Part shown: in pieces, positions 20,671 to 31,435 of the stretch
Layout: every line of letters starts with the position of its first letter
How positions within the stretch are numbered: the first letter of the stretch is position 1
Assembly: GCF_000715075.1 (NCBI RefSeq)
Contig: NC_134082.1
Location: 195,847,948-195,911,947 of the forward strand
DNA from: Nicotiana tabacum
Taxonomy: Eukaryota; Streptophyta; Magnoliopsida; Solanales; Solanaceae
Reading direction: 5' to 3'
DNA length: 64,000 bases
Position numbers and translations under genes: made by a program
The notes under the pieces: generated by a model
What the model was told of the DNA's origin: nothing
Databases searched by the model: none
What the model saw: only the letters and a program-made list of their open reading frames with translations

Positions 20671-21541
20671 CGGCCCTCATCATCATTGACATCAAGATTC
20701 AATAATACGGCCTCCAATGGGTCCTCCACATTGATCATTGCACTGGTGTCATCAACTATCACTACTGTGATAAGGTCCACAAAATAGCACACCTCGGTAC
20801 TGTTGGGCTGCTTCATTGATTTGCATACATGAAAGACCACGTTTTCATCACCCACCCGGAAGGTGAGTTCCCCTGCTTCCACATCAACTAAGGCATTCCC
20901 CGTAGCAAGGAGAGGTCTTCCCAATATGATAGGAACTTCATAATCCACCTCATAATCCAAGATCACAAAGTCAGCAGGCAAGATAAATTTGTTCACTCGG
21001 ACAAGCACATAATCGATAATACCCAATGGCTCTTGATCGTTCTATTCGCCATTTGTAATCTCATGGAAGTCGGCCTCGGTTGCCCAATACCCAAAATTTT
21101 GAAAATTGAGTAGGAAATCAAATTGATAATAGCCCCCAAATCACACAGAGACTTAGCAAAATCCGCACTCCCAATGGTGCAAGGAATGGTGAAAGCACCG
21201 AGATCTTCAAGCTTCGGGGCCATTGAATGCACGATTGCACTAACTTGGTGAGTCATCTTTATAGTTTCACAATCCATAGACTGCTTCTTTATTACCAAGT
21301 CCTTCATAAATTTAGCATAGCCCAACATTTGTTCAAGAGCCTCCACCAAAGGCATATTAATGGACAAGCTCTTCATCATGTCAATGAAATTTTTAAACTG
21401 ATCCTCATTTTTCTTCTTCGCGAGCCTTTGAGGATAAGGTGGAGGTGGCCTTGGCAAAGGAGCCTTGACTTTGGGCACAACCGGCTTCGGCATGTCTATT
21501 GTGTGTTCCCTAGATGGGTTCACATCATTTTGAGTTTCCAC
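20658..21541 (-). pseudogene. Athila aspartic protease region
   Basis: Two overlapping frames. 20993-21541 holds the Pro-rich linker, AMAP-like SMAPKLEDLGAFTIPCTIG and the protease site SLCDLGAIINLI, where DLGA stands for the DTGA of other families, as usual in Athila. 20658-21026 holds the C-terminal part (PADFVILDYEVDYEVPIILG, RPLLATGNALVDVEAGEL). The gap and overlap show a frameshift near 21010-21050. Confidence 0.85.
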
Positions 21542-23322
21542 CTAGGCATCTTGAATATCAATCCTCACTTCTTCATTCACGTTCTCATCAATCACATTTT
21601 CAACCACCAAAGGAACTTCATCTTCTTGCAACTCAACATCATCACTCAAAACTTGCTTTTGTTTGGAGGCATTCACATAACCGCCTCGTCCACTCCTTGT
21701 AGTTACCGCCATAACATGATTTTTCACACCCTTCGGGTTTACTACCGTATCACTTGGTAGAGCACCCTTAGGGCGTGTATTCAAGGAATGAGAGATTTGG
21801 CCTAATTGAACCTCCAAATTTCTAATTAAGGTAATGTGGGAAGCCAATTGCGCATCAGAATCCGCATTCTTCTTCATCATTTGTTCGAACATCATTTCAA
21901 TTCTACCCATATCATTGTTAGAAGAACTAGGACCTTGGGATGGAAATGGGGGAAAATTGTTTGGTTGTTGGTACATTGTGGGCCTTTGAAAGCCTTGCCC
22001 CCGGTTTCCTTGATTGCCATTGTTCTATCCACCTTGATTATTGTTACCACCCCAATTGTTGTTGTTACCATTCCAATTTTCCTGATTGTTTTGATTGTTG
22101 TCCCGATTTCCTCAGTTGGAGTTTTGGTTGTTGTTCCCCCAATTACCATTGCCTTGTTGTTGTTGATTGCCTCAATTGCCTTGGGGTCTCCATTGTTGTT
22201 GATTGGAAGAATTGCCCCTTTGGCCTTGATAATTATTCACATATTGCACCTCTTCATTTTGTTCATCATAACCATCATTTTGGAATCCACCACAATTATT
22301 GTCAAATTGCTCTGAATTCCCTTGGTTTTGTTGACCTTTTTGTCTTATTTTGTTGACAAGCATGTTGACACCCTCCATGGCATTCACTTGGCGAGGATTT
22401 TGAACTTGTTGCAACTGTGCCTTTGCTAGTTGGTTCATCGTAGTTGTCAACTCAGCTATAGCTTGCCTATGATCATGTAACTACTTATGCAAATGAGTAA
22501 CCATGGGGTCACCCTGGGGCACATTGGCTCTACTTTTCCACGCATAAGAAGTGTCAACCATCTTGTCAAGAATGTCACAAGCTTCATCATAAGACATCTT
22601 CATAAAGTTGCCCCCAGCAAGTTGGTTTACTATGCATTGGTTTGTTGTATTAATGCTCCGGTAGAAGGTTTGTTGGATCATTGCCTCGGTCATATCATTA
22701 TTGGGGCATTCCTTAACCATTGTCCTATAACTCTCCCAAATCTAATGCAAAGGTTCTGTGGGCTTTTGCTTGAAGGCCAATATCTCATCTCTCAATGCAG
22801 CCATATGCCCCGGTGAGAAAATTTTTGCAATGAACTTGTTCGCCAACTCTTCCCAAGTAGTGATGGAATGGTTGGGAAGTCGCTTGAGCCAATCCAATGC
22901 CTTTCCTCTAAGTGAGAATGGGAGAGTCTCAATCGAAGAGCATCCTCGGACACATTAGTCTGCTTGCTCCCCCAACATGTTTCCACGAACCCCTTGAGAT
23001 GTTTGTAAGCATTTTGATTTGCAGTGCCCGTAAAATACCTACTCTGCTCTAGCAAAGTGAGCATCACATTAGTTATTTGAAAATTGCCCATCCGGATTCG
23101 AGGTGGGATAATAGCACTTGCATAGCCTTGGTTCGGAAGCACTCTAGGAGCCACTCTTGGAGGTGGCAGAGGAAGGTCTGAAATATTGTCATTGGCATTA
23201 GCATTCGCCTGGCAGCCTCTACGTTGTCCTTGAGGTACAAGAGGCACCTCATCATCTCCAACATCATCTACCTCATCCCCCACAATCACATTTCTAAGAG
23301 GGTCATTAACATTCGCTGCCAT
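21542..23322 (-). pseudogene. Athila gag
   Basis: The likely start is the ATG at 23322 (MAANVNDPLRNVIVGDE). The pieces are the N-terminus and MGNFQITNVMLTLLEQSRYF, then a frameshift near 22930. MIQQTFYRSINTTNQCIVNQ and NFMKMSYDEACDILDKMVDT follow (22481-22720), and then Gln/Asn-rich runs (22172-22450 and 21542-21976) including MAVTTRSGRGG. Stops at ~22452, ~22722 and between 21977 and 22170 break it. The Gln/Asn-rich tail is typical of Athila Gag. Confidence 0.82.
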
Positions 23323-23418
23323 TTTGTACCTGAAGTTGTGACACAAACAAATTAGTAACAAAGAAGGAAAGAAGAACAATACACAAAACTATTTAGATAG
23401 ACATCCAAAACCATTAGC

Positions 23419-23436
23419 TCCCCAGCAATGGTGCCA
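23419..23436 (-). promoter_or_regulatory. primer binding site, Athila element
   Basis: On the - strand TGGCACCATTGCTGGGGA matches the expected tRNA-Asp complement with three changes, each at a CpG position (TpG or CpA now). It lies six bases inside the 5' LTR. The type of decay suggests long-term cytosine methylation. Confidence 0.75.
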
Positions 23437-24374
23437 AAAAGGTGATCAAGGCAAACCCTACACTACTATTGAGTAGCGAAAGAGGTCGAAGCAGTTTTTA
23501 CCTGATTAAGGTCGGGATCGATTTCCACAAGGAGCTAGATATTGGAGTCGAGTGTCTATCTAAAGCGGAGTTGTGTATTTTCTCTTAATTGTTCTTCTAC
23601 ACATTTGGGTTTTGATTTACTACTACTTTTATAAATATACAATGCTCAATTAAACTAACATAAGCTAAGGTTAAACTATTCCGAGTTGTTCAAATGGGTA
23701 AAAGGCACTAGGGTAGTGACTTTCGCCTAGGTGGTCAATTGACGGGTACTTGAGTTCAAGGCATGATTGTCACATTTGAGGAGTATGATATAACCATTGC
23801 ACGATCTTACTCACTCTACACCTCTTGGTAGTTTGAGTGATTTTGCCCGAATTGACTTTCTCAAGACCAATTGGGTATGCAAATTTGCACAAGCAATCAA
23901 GGTTCAAGTCGGGTATTACTATCTCTAGGTTTAACCCTTTAATTGGGGCTATTAATCTCTTGAGTACGCCTTAATTCCTTATTGGACCAGTTTCAGAGAC
24001 TTAGGCTCTCTTTCTCAAGAAGAGCCCAAGTCAACTAAACATAAACTAGTGTTTGCAACCACTAATTCAACAATTAAACATGAATTAGTCCAAATATGAA
24101 ACACCCATAGCCAATCAAGCCCTAAAACACAAGACCCATCACTTACCCACACTAGGGTTGGGCCACAACCCTAGCTTATGGGTCTAGCTACTCATAATTA
24201 GAGAAGAAAACAAAGAAATAAATGAAGAAAAATGCATATTAATTAATTGCTAAATTAAACTTGAAGATTCAATGTTGAAATGAAGCTAAAATTACTCAAA
24301 ATAACTAAAATAATCAAAGTCACGAGCGCAGCCAGTGTACAAAACTATCTGATGACCTAAAAATGGGAAAATAA

Positions 24375-24385
24375 GCTATTTATGC
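24375..24385 (-). promoter_or_regulatory. candidate LTR TATA box (Athila)
   Basis: On the - strand the sequence is GCATAAATAGC, immediately downstream of the palindrome array and ~590 bp from the LTR start. The other LTR has a mutated equivalent. Confidence 0.5.
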
Positions 24386-24414
24386 TAAGCTGAAAAATCT
24401 GGACAAAAATACCC

Positions 24415-24770
24415 CGCGGGGCTAGTGCGGACCGCTCAAAATCACGTGCGGCCGCACTAAGGCTCTTGACTTGAATATCCAGCTCTCTGAACTTGGACAA
24501 TGCAGACTGCACAAAATCAAGTGCGGCCGCGGTGGCTTCTAGTGCGGTCCGCATGAAATGAAGTGCGGACCGCATTGGGCTTCAATCCTCAATTGGCAAC
24601 TCTCTGAACTCTGGCCTCTGTGGACCGCACTAAATTGAGTGCGGCCGCAGTGGTTCAAATGCGGACCACAGAAAATCAAGTGCGGTTGCATTGCCCTTTT
24701 TGCCTGAGTTGCATACTCTCTGAACTTCACTTGTGCGGACCGCACAGAATGGTGTGCGACCGCACTGACC
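24415..24770. repeat. GCGGWCCGC / GCGGCCGC palindrome array in the Athila 5' LTR
   Basis: About twelve CpG palindromes in 355 bp, better preserved than in the 3' LTR. They are arranged in loose ~100-bp higher-order units that include a CTCTCTGAACT phrase. Confidence 0.88.
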
Positions 24771-24969
24771 CTATTTGACCGAGCTTTGCCTTGTTTTGGT
24801 ATTTGTGCAAGTTTCACTCCTTTTTAGCTGGTTTTTGACATCTTGTCACCTTGTTGATCAAACCTGCAATCAAGCACAACTTGTGAGCCTTTTGGGACTA
24901 ATTTGTACATATTTCTAATCAAACTTAAGCATGAAGGAGTGTAAAATGCATCATAATTCTCAGTTATCA

Positions 24970-24974
24970 GAGCC
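24970..24974. repeat. target-site duplication of the Athila element (right)
   Basis: GAGCC as at 11001-11005. The interrupted ORF continues from the next base. Confidence 0.95.
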
Positions 24975-25212
24975 ACAGGCCCATGAGCAAATTGCAGCAG
25001 CTGCAGCACCATCTAGGGCCGCTCGGGTTACCCGGTTCACAGTTTTGGAGCAGGAGGTGGCTGGATTGCGTACTTCGGTCGCTGACTTGGGTATACGTGT
25101 TGACGCGGTGGCTGCCCAGCAGGTGAAATCGGAGAAGAAAATATTGGGCTGGCTAAGAGCTCTGGATCGTGCTTGCAATTTGAACCCAGACACGGTCACC
25201 GATCAAGAGTGA
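24975..25212 (+). pseudogene. Gypsy-C 3' ORF, C-terminal segment
   Basis: These are the last 79 codons of the interrupted ORF, in phase with 10872-11005. They contain a heptad-like helix (LEQEVAGLRTSVADLGIRVD), then KKILGWLRALDRACNLNPDT and a TGA at 25210-25212. The tail is probably a coiled coil. The duplicated copy at 29439-29694 has the same end plus an extra ~27 bp near its start. Confidence 0.75.
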
Positions 25213-26960
25213 TCTTTCAGGGAAGTTCCTTTACCTCACTATTCTTTATTTTATATGCCATGAGGACATGTCTTCCTTTTAAGTGTGGGGTGGGGGATAC
25301 TTCAATGTATATGTGTATATGTAACAATTTGACTGTTTGATGTTTTCTTTGTTTTTCTTGATTGTTTTTGGTGGTTTTGAGTAATAGTCAAATTAGGTAA
25401 GTTTAAAGTAGGTAAGTTGACTTGTCCCGATGACGGATCTCTTTCGACGGGGTTCTTGAGTGTCTAAGTCAACGTAGAAATCTGTAAAAAAAAACAGGAA
25501 TATGTTGGACTCTTCCTAATGATGGATCTTCTAGACAGTTTTCTTGAGAAAGTAAGTCTAAAGAAAATACCAAAAATATTTTTTTGTTTTAGGTAGTGTA
25601 GTAACTCCTCCTTGATTTTTTTTGAGCCACGGTTCTTTTCCAAGGGTTTTGCTTGAACCGGGTATAGTTAGTTTTTATTTATTTATTTTGTTTCTAGTTT
25701 TTAGTTAGTATTGATGGGCTATGAGTTGCAATAGAAAGATAAACCCTTGGCGTTGATTCACCTGAACACAGTAGACACTAGAGTGTAACACTTAGTCTTA
25801 GTGGTTGATTCATACTAGAGTGTCTAAATTGTATGTTTGTAACTGACTTGAATACTCAAACGAGAGTGTCTTGATAAGCCAATCTGGAGCGAGTCATGTG
25901 CTATATGTGTGTAAGTTGTACTGTATTCTATGCTCTGTATTTGATGCCTAGAACCTGCCCCGTATGTTTGAAAAGTGAAATAGTAGCTTTATTCAGTCTT
26001 AGAAGTGATATAGACATTTCTTTGTTAAGATAGATATATAAAGTAGACCCACATGAATGCAATACATCGTAGTTAACCCCGTTGAGCCTATAAGCATATT
26101 TCTTTGGCAACCACATTACGAACCTTACCCAATTGTTTGAACGGACAAACTATTTGATCCCTTTTATCTCCCATGAGCACCTGAATGGTTATGAAATACG
26201 CAAAAACTAAAATGTGGGGTGGTGGTTTGATTTTTGAGTGGACCGATGAAATAGAGAAAAGGTGCAGTATTTGAAAAAGTAAAAGAATAAGCACCACTTA
26301 AAAAAAGAAAAAAAAAGAGAATGAGTAAATGTAGTATGGGATAAGTGGTGACTTGATACAATTGCACCTAATGGAGTGGGATGTTATAAATAGAAGTGTG
26401 GTGGAATGTTTGGTTTGACATAAGTATGGTTTTGAATGTTAATGTGATTGTATTAAAAGTGTTTAGGGAAGTTAGTCACTATATCCAAATATATCCTACC
26501 CATCCCTTAGCCTACATTACAACCAAATGAAGACCTACTTGATCTTAGACTGAATGGGTTCGATTAGTAGAGTAGCACACTACGGGCAAGCCTAAGGTGC
26601 ATCCGTGTGGCATGTGAATGTTCTTTTTGAGAGTGAGCAAATTTTGTCTATCTAAGTTCCTAATTGTTCTTAATATTATTATTTGTGGATGTGAGGAATT
26701 GTTCCGAATCTTTTGTGATGTGAGGAAATGTGATTCACGAAGTAAAGGTAAGTCTTGACTTCTGTATAGAATAATTTGAGTAAGTACGAATATTGCACAA
26801 CACGTGAGAGTCGACTTTTGGGGCAAAGATTGTACACTACTAGACGTGACTTTGGTGATTTGTTCTTGGTGTGATACGTTGGGGGAAAAGCTTAGTAAAG
26901 GAACCTTCATAGAGTGTGGTGGATTGCTCAAGGACTAGCAATGATTTAAGTGTGGGGTGT
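25213..26960 (+). other. Gypsy-C 3' non-coding region with two purine-tract modules
   Basis: No credible ORF is present. A GAGGACATG motif followed by TTTTAAGTGTGGGGTGGGGGA lies at 25262-25297, soon after the stop codon. A second tract TTTAAGTGTGGGGTG (26945-26959), preceded by a GAGGAC-like AGGAC (26931), abuts the LTR. The layout parallels the nested Athila element (14293-14331 and 12536-12567). The same region is repeated at 29695-31435. Confidence 0.6.
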
Positions 26961-27206
26961 TGATAATAGGCTAGATTCATGTAATTTGGCGACTGTTTAT
27001 GCCCCGACTTGACTATACTTCACTATTCTAGGGTAGTTAAATGACGATAAATTAGCTCTAATTATGAGTTTCATGTTTTCCAGGAGCGAGTTGCGCATAT
27101 GAGAACTTAGGACAGTGGTTAGGACTAAATTAAAGCAAAAGAATCCCCTCGGAGCTGAGTACGTTGAAAGAAAAGAGAAAAGAAGAGCTGAAATGATGAC
27201 CCAGCT

Positions 27207-27300
27207 TAGCGTGGCCATTAGCGCGACCGCGCTAGCTCAGGAATTTGAGGCAGAATACTATGCCATATGCGCGCCCACTAGCGCGACCGCGCTAGTCCAG
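27207..27300. repeat. AGCGCGNCCGCGCTA palindromes in the Gypsy-C LTR
   Basis: Two long CpG palindromes of the form TAGCGCGACCGCGCTAG and two partial ones occur within 95 bp. Copy 2 (31680-31790) has degraded versions plus GAGCGCGGCCGCGCT. They lie 60-150 bp upstream of a TATA-like box. Confidence 0.75.
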
Positions 27301-27355
27301 TTCGGAACATATAATTCAAGGGTAAACTTGGAAGTTCGGGAGTAATTACACATAA

Positions 27356-27366
27356 CCTATAAGAGG
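27356..27366 (+). promoter_or_regulatory. candidate LTR TATA box (Gypsy-C)
   Basis: CCTATAAGAGG lies downstream of the CpG palindromes. The same sequence is conserved in copy 2 near 31840-31852. Confidence 0.4.
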
Positions 27367-28195
27367 TCCAACTCGCCCATAGGGACATTATCAAAGTTTT
27401 TACAGCTTAGTTGAAGGCAAGGAGAGGCAAGTGGCAAGGAGGATAATTCAACATCGAGTTCTTCCTTTCTTCCTTGTGTATTTTACCTTTTTATGATGAA
27501 TTTTGTTGTTGCTAGTATGAATACATTTATGAGTAGCCAAATATTTAGTCTAGGGTTTGATGGAACATGTTGAAGGATGAACTTCATGTTATGCTATAAT
27601 GTTTGCCTGGTTTAATCTCTATTTGTTCAACTACATTCTTGTTGTAGTTAATTGATAGGATCCTCAATTAGCTGTGCTTATTTAGTATGCATTACTCGAG
27701 AGAGAGAGAGCATATTTAGGTAATTGTTGAACAACACCACTCCCAAAGTACATGAGGGATCAATAATCGAGATTTTAAAGGTGGGATTAGGGATAACGAA
27801 ACCTTGGGTGCGATCTAAAGTGAGCTGTAATAAAAGCCAGCTAGCGTAAATTGGGAGTGCTCATGATCGATAGAGATGATTAGGTGAATCTATGTGAAAC
27901 ATAACAGGAAGGGATTCCATCAATTGAGGAAATCATAACCTGAGATCCTTCTCTTATTTGCATACAACCCGGTCATAGTTAGATTTTAAGTTACTTGCTT
28001 TCATTCAGTTATAGTTAGTAAAAATACCTCTAATTGTTATTCAAAATATTTGGGAAGTTAATTACGAAGAATTCAGTGAGTCTAACGAGAGTAATTGGTA
28101 GGTTAATTTCTTGTGGATTCGACTCTAGGCTAAATACTCGGATTATATTTGTAACGGCCGCGTGTCCTTTTTTAAGGCATAGTTGGACGTGATCA

Positions 28196-28540
28196 AGTAG
28201 AACAAAAAGTACTGTAAGGAAATGACAGTCTAGATTGCTTAGCAAGAGGACATACTATACAACGGTGATCTTGGATAGGAACATGAGGTAAACTACTAAT
28301 CTTTTGTAGAACTTTCATAGGTGCATGCCCTAGTATCTTGTGCCACAATGATACAATACAACTCTTAGTAGACTTAGTATGGATTGCCTTATTGTTACTA
28401 GAACTAGAGACAGTATTTTCAGAAGATACTAGACAGGTACTTGGCTTTGCATCTTGCAGCTGCACTGAGTCCTTAAAGACATATGGCTTCAGGATATGGA
28501 GCCCAAACTCTTTCGTACCAATCCGCATTACCTTCCCACT
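28196..28540 (-). pseudogene. Copia-2 fragment (GAG-pre-integrase), duplicated copy
   Basis: The - strand frame 28193-28528 encodes SCIVSLWHKILGHAPMKVLQ and CIVCPLAKQSRLSFPYS, the pre-integrase zinc region of a copia element. It is homologous to 32732-33075. It starts exactly at the Gypsy-C LTR end and stops at 28540, where similarity to the other copy ends. Confidence 0.8.
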
Positions 28541-28560
28541 TAGAAGTTTGGGAGTAATTA
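28541..28560. other. tandem-duplication junction
   Basis: Left of 28541 the sequence matches 33061-33075 of the right copy. From 28560 it matches position 102 onward of the left copy. The ~19 bases between match neither and look like filler DNA at a repair joint. Confidence 0.75.
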
Positions 28561-29694
28561 AGCTGGATCGTCCAGGGCGTGCGGGTCAGCTCCTGCTCGT
28601 CCCTTTGATAGTAGCAGGTTCATCTCTGCCAAGGCTCAGGACCGCTTTGCAGATAAGGCCCCTAAGAAACCGATACCAGAAAGGGGCATAGATATAGGTC
28701 CAGTTAAGCTGCCCTAGATTGTATAATGCGCTGGTAAGGTGGGGGTTACAAATCTTTATTGACGAGCCGGACGAGGGGAATGTGATGGTTGTCCGTGAGT
28801 TCTATGCCAATGTAAAAGAACATGTGAATGGCGTAGTAACTGTGCACACAAAGGCGGTGGATGCCTCTGTTGAGGCTATACGGAGGATATACCAGCTGCC
28901 CCATCCTGTGGATCCATATGAAGACTATTATAAAGGGTATTGCAGATCACACACGTAGTGGAAGATGTTCTTTGAAACAATATGTATACCTGAAAAGGAA
29001 ATTGTCTGGATGAAGTATGGTTAGAAGTTTCACTCTGTGACGCTAAACTTTGAAGGAAGTGCTGGTTGTATGTTATTAGCAATCGCCTGATCCCATCTTC
29101 CAACACTACGGAGGTGAATAGTCCTCGAGAGGCTCTGATTTGGTGCTATATAAATAGTCACAACTTTGACGTGGCCAAAGTGATTCATGAAGAGATGTTC
29201 ACCCGTTGTCCGGTGAAAAGGTATGGTTTCTTATTCCTTTCCTTGGTTACTCAACTTTGCCGGGCAGCTCGGGTGCCGGAAATTTGGATGTGAATGGGAG
29301 AGTGCCAAAAGATCACAAGTTCCGAGCAGATAAGGTCACTACTGGGAAGGAGCCGATGGCAGCGGGTGGGGATGATAGTGGTGAATCTTATGACTCTAAG
29401 GAAGAGGAGGCTGAGCAAAAGGATGTGAGGGTAGAGCCACAGGCCCATGAGCAAATTGCAACAGTTGCAGCGCCATCAGGGATTGCAGCACCATTTGGGG
29501 CTGCTCGGGTTACCCGGTTCAAAGATTTGGAGCACGAGGTGCTTGGATTGCGTACTTCGGTCGCTGACTTGGGTACGCGTGTTGACGCGGTGGCTGCCCA
29601 GGAGGTGAAATCGGAGAAGAAAATATTGGGCTGGCTGAGAGCTCTGGGTCGTGCTTGCAATTTGAACCCAGACACGGTCTCCGATCAAGAGTGA
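28560..29694 (+). pseudogene. Gypsy-C 3' ORF, copy 2, broken by point mutations
   Basis: This is the same plant transposon-protein-type ORF as 53-853. It has a frameshift/stop in the LP-stop-IV region (~28715), stops at ~28959 and ~29022 and a further one-base loss near 29060. Open pieces are 28719-28958, 29066-29293 and 29206-29694; the last holds the acidic and coiled-coil tail ending NLNPDTVSDQE. Unlike copy 1 it has no insertion but no longer encodes a full protein. Confidence 0.8.
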
Positions 29695-31435
29695 TCTTTC
29701 AGGGAAGTTCCTTTACCTCACTGTTCTTTATTTTGTATGCCATTAGGACATGTCTTTCTTTTAAGTGTGGGGTGGGGGATACTTCAATGTATGTGTGTAT
29801 ATGTAACAACTTGACTCTTTGATGTTTTCTTTGTTTTTCTTGATTGTTTTTGGTGGTTTTGAGTAATAGTCAAATTAGGTAAGTTTAAAGTAGGTAAGTT
29901 GACTTGTCCCGACGACGGATCTCTTTCGACAGGGTTCTTAAAGGTCTAAGTCGACGTAAAATCTGGAAAAAAAAATAAAAACAGTAATATGTTGGACTCT
30001 TCCTGATGACAGATCTTCTAGACAGTTTTTTTGAGGGAAGTTAGTCTAAAGAAAATACCAAAAAGATTTTTTTTGTTTTAGGTAGTGTAGTAACTCCCCC
30101 TTGGTTTTTCTTTGGGCTACGGTTCTTTTCCAAGGGTTTTGCTTGAACCGGGTGTAGTTAGTTTTTGTTTATTTTGTTTCTAGTTGTTAGTTAGTATTGA
30201 TAGGCTATGAGTTGCAATAGAAAGAGAAACCCTTGGCGTTGATACACCTGAGCACAGTAGACACTAGAGTGTAACACTTAGTCTCAGTGGTTGATTATTT
30301 CTAGAGTGCCTTAAATTGTATGTTTGTAACTGATTTTAATACTCAAACGAGAGTGTCTTGATAAGCCAATCTAGAGTGAGTCATGTGTCATGTGTGTGTG
30401 AGTTGTACTGTACTCTATGCTCTGCATTTGATGCCTAGAACTTGCCCTGTATGTTTGTAAAGCAAAATAGTAGCTTTATTCAGTCTTAGATGTGATATAG
30501 CCATTTCTTTGTTAAGCCAAATATATAAAGTAGACCCACCTAAATGCAATACATCATAGTTAATCCCGTTGAGCCTATAAGCATGTTTCTTTGGTAACCA
30601 CATTACGAACCTTACCCAATTGTTTGAATGACCCATCTGTTTGAACCCTTTTACCTCCCATGAGCACTTGAATGGTTATGAAATATGCAAAAACTAAAGT
30701 GTGGGGTGGTGATTTGGTTTTTGAGTAGACCGATGAAATAGAGAAAAGGTGTGGTATTTGAAAAAGTAAAAGAATAAGCACCACTTAAAAAAAAGAAAAA
30801 AAAGAGAATGAGTAAATGTAGTATGTGATAAGTGGTGACTTGATACAATTGCACCTAATGGAGTGGGAAGTTATAAATAGAAGTGTGGTGGAATGTTTGG
30901 TTTGACATAAGTATGATTTTGAATGTAAATGTGATTGTATTAAAAGTGCTTAGGGAGGTTAGTCACTATATCCAAATATATCCTAACCGTCCCTTAGCAT
31001 ACATTACAACTAAATGAAGACCTACTTGATCTTACACTGAATGGGTTCGATTAGTAGAGTAGTACACTACGGGCAAGCCTATGGTGCATTTGTGTGGCAT
31101 GTGAATGTTCTTTTTGAGTGTGAGCAAATTTTGTCTATCTAAGTTCCTAATTGTTCTTAATATTATTAGTTGTGGAACTACTCTCTTGTGTGATGTGAGG
31201 GCATGTGATTCATGAAGGAAAGGTAAGTCTTGACTTCTGTATAGAGTAATTTGAGTAAGTGCGAATATTGCACGACACGTGAGAGTCGACTTTTGTGGCA
31301 AAGATTGTACACTACTAGAAGTGACTTTGGTGATTTGTTCTTGGTGTGATACGTTGGGGGAAAAGCTTAGTAAAGGAACCTTTATAGAGTGTGGTGGATT
31401 TCTCAAGGACCAGCAATGATTTAAGTGTGGGGTGT
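29695..31435 (+). other. Gypsy-C 3' non-coding region, copy 2
   Basis: Homologous to 25213-26960, with the same two purine-tract modules (near 29755-29782 and 31420-31435). No coding frame; the short frames here are AT-rich chance openings shared with copy 1. Confidence 0.65.

Larger units (their letters stand above)
11006..24969 (-). mobile_element. Athila-lineage Ty3/gypsy retrotransposon, complete but decayed
   Basis: The element is 13,964 bp with ~1.53-kb LTRs (TGAT...ATCA), a 5-bp target duplication, a primer site matching tRNA-Asp, and gag, protease, RT, RNase H, integrase in gypsy order. A long 3' region with its own ORF follows. The integrase text (GGHHGG...CDECQR...DVWGIDFMG) and the CDLGA protease site are Athila hallmarks. 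Stops and frameshifts are spread through gag and pol. By eye the LTRs differ at ~8% over the first ~230 bp. Confidence 0.93.
23443..24969 (-). repeat. Athila element 5' LTR
   Basis: A 1527-bp direct repeat of 11006-12535. In sense order it holds the upstream part, the palindrome array (24770-24415), a TATA-like box (24385-24375) and the R/U5 part up to 23443. Confidence 0.95.
1..28195 (+). mobile_element. Gypsy-C, Athila-like Ty3/gypsy element, 3' half, copy 1 (interrupted)
   Basis: This is the 3' part of a + strand LTR retrotransposon whose 5' part lies left of the window. It consists of a 3' ORF (53-853, 10872-11005, 24975-25212), about 1.7 kb of non-coding DNA, a polypurine tract ending at 26960 and a 3' LTR (26961-28195). 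Two other retrotransposons interrupt the ORF (854-10866 and 11006-24969). The purine tract of the type TTTAAGTGTGGGG and the TGAT...ATCA LTR ends fit the Athila lineage. Assignment is by these features only, because gag-pol is outside the window. A second, uninterrupted copy lies at 28560-32731. Confidence 0.75.
26961..28195 (+). repeat. Gypsy-C 3' LTR, copy 1
   Basis: The 1235-bp LTR reads TGATAATAGG...GTGATCA. It follows a purine tract, ends against copia sequence, and is repeated at 31436-32731 with about 8% difference over the first ~124 bp (hand count). Copy 2 has ~55 bp more near 32341-32395; the shorter copy looks like a deletion between two GAGTGC repeats. Confidence 0.8.
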
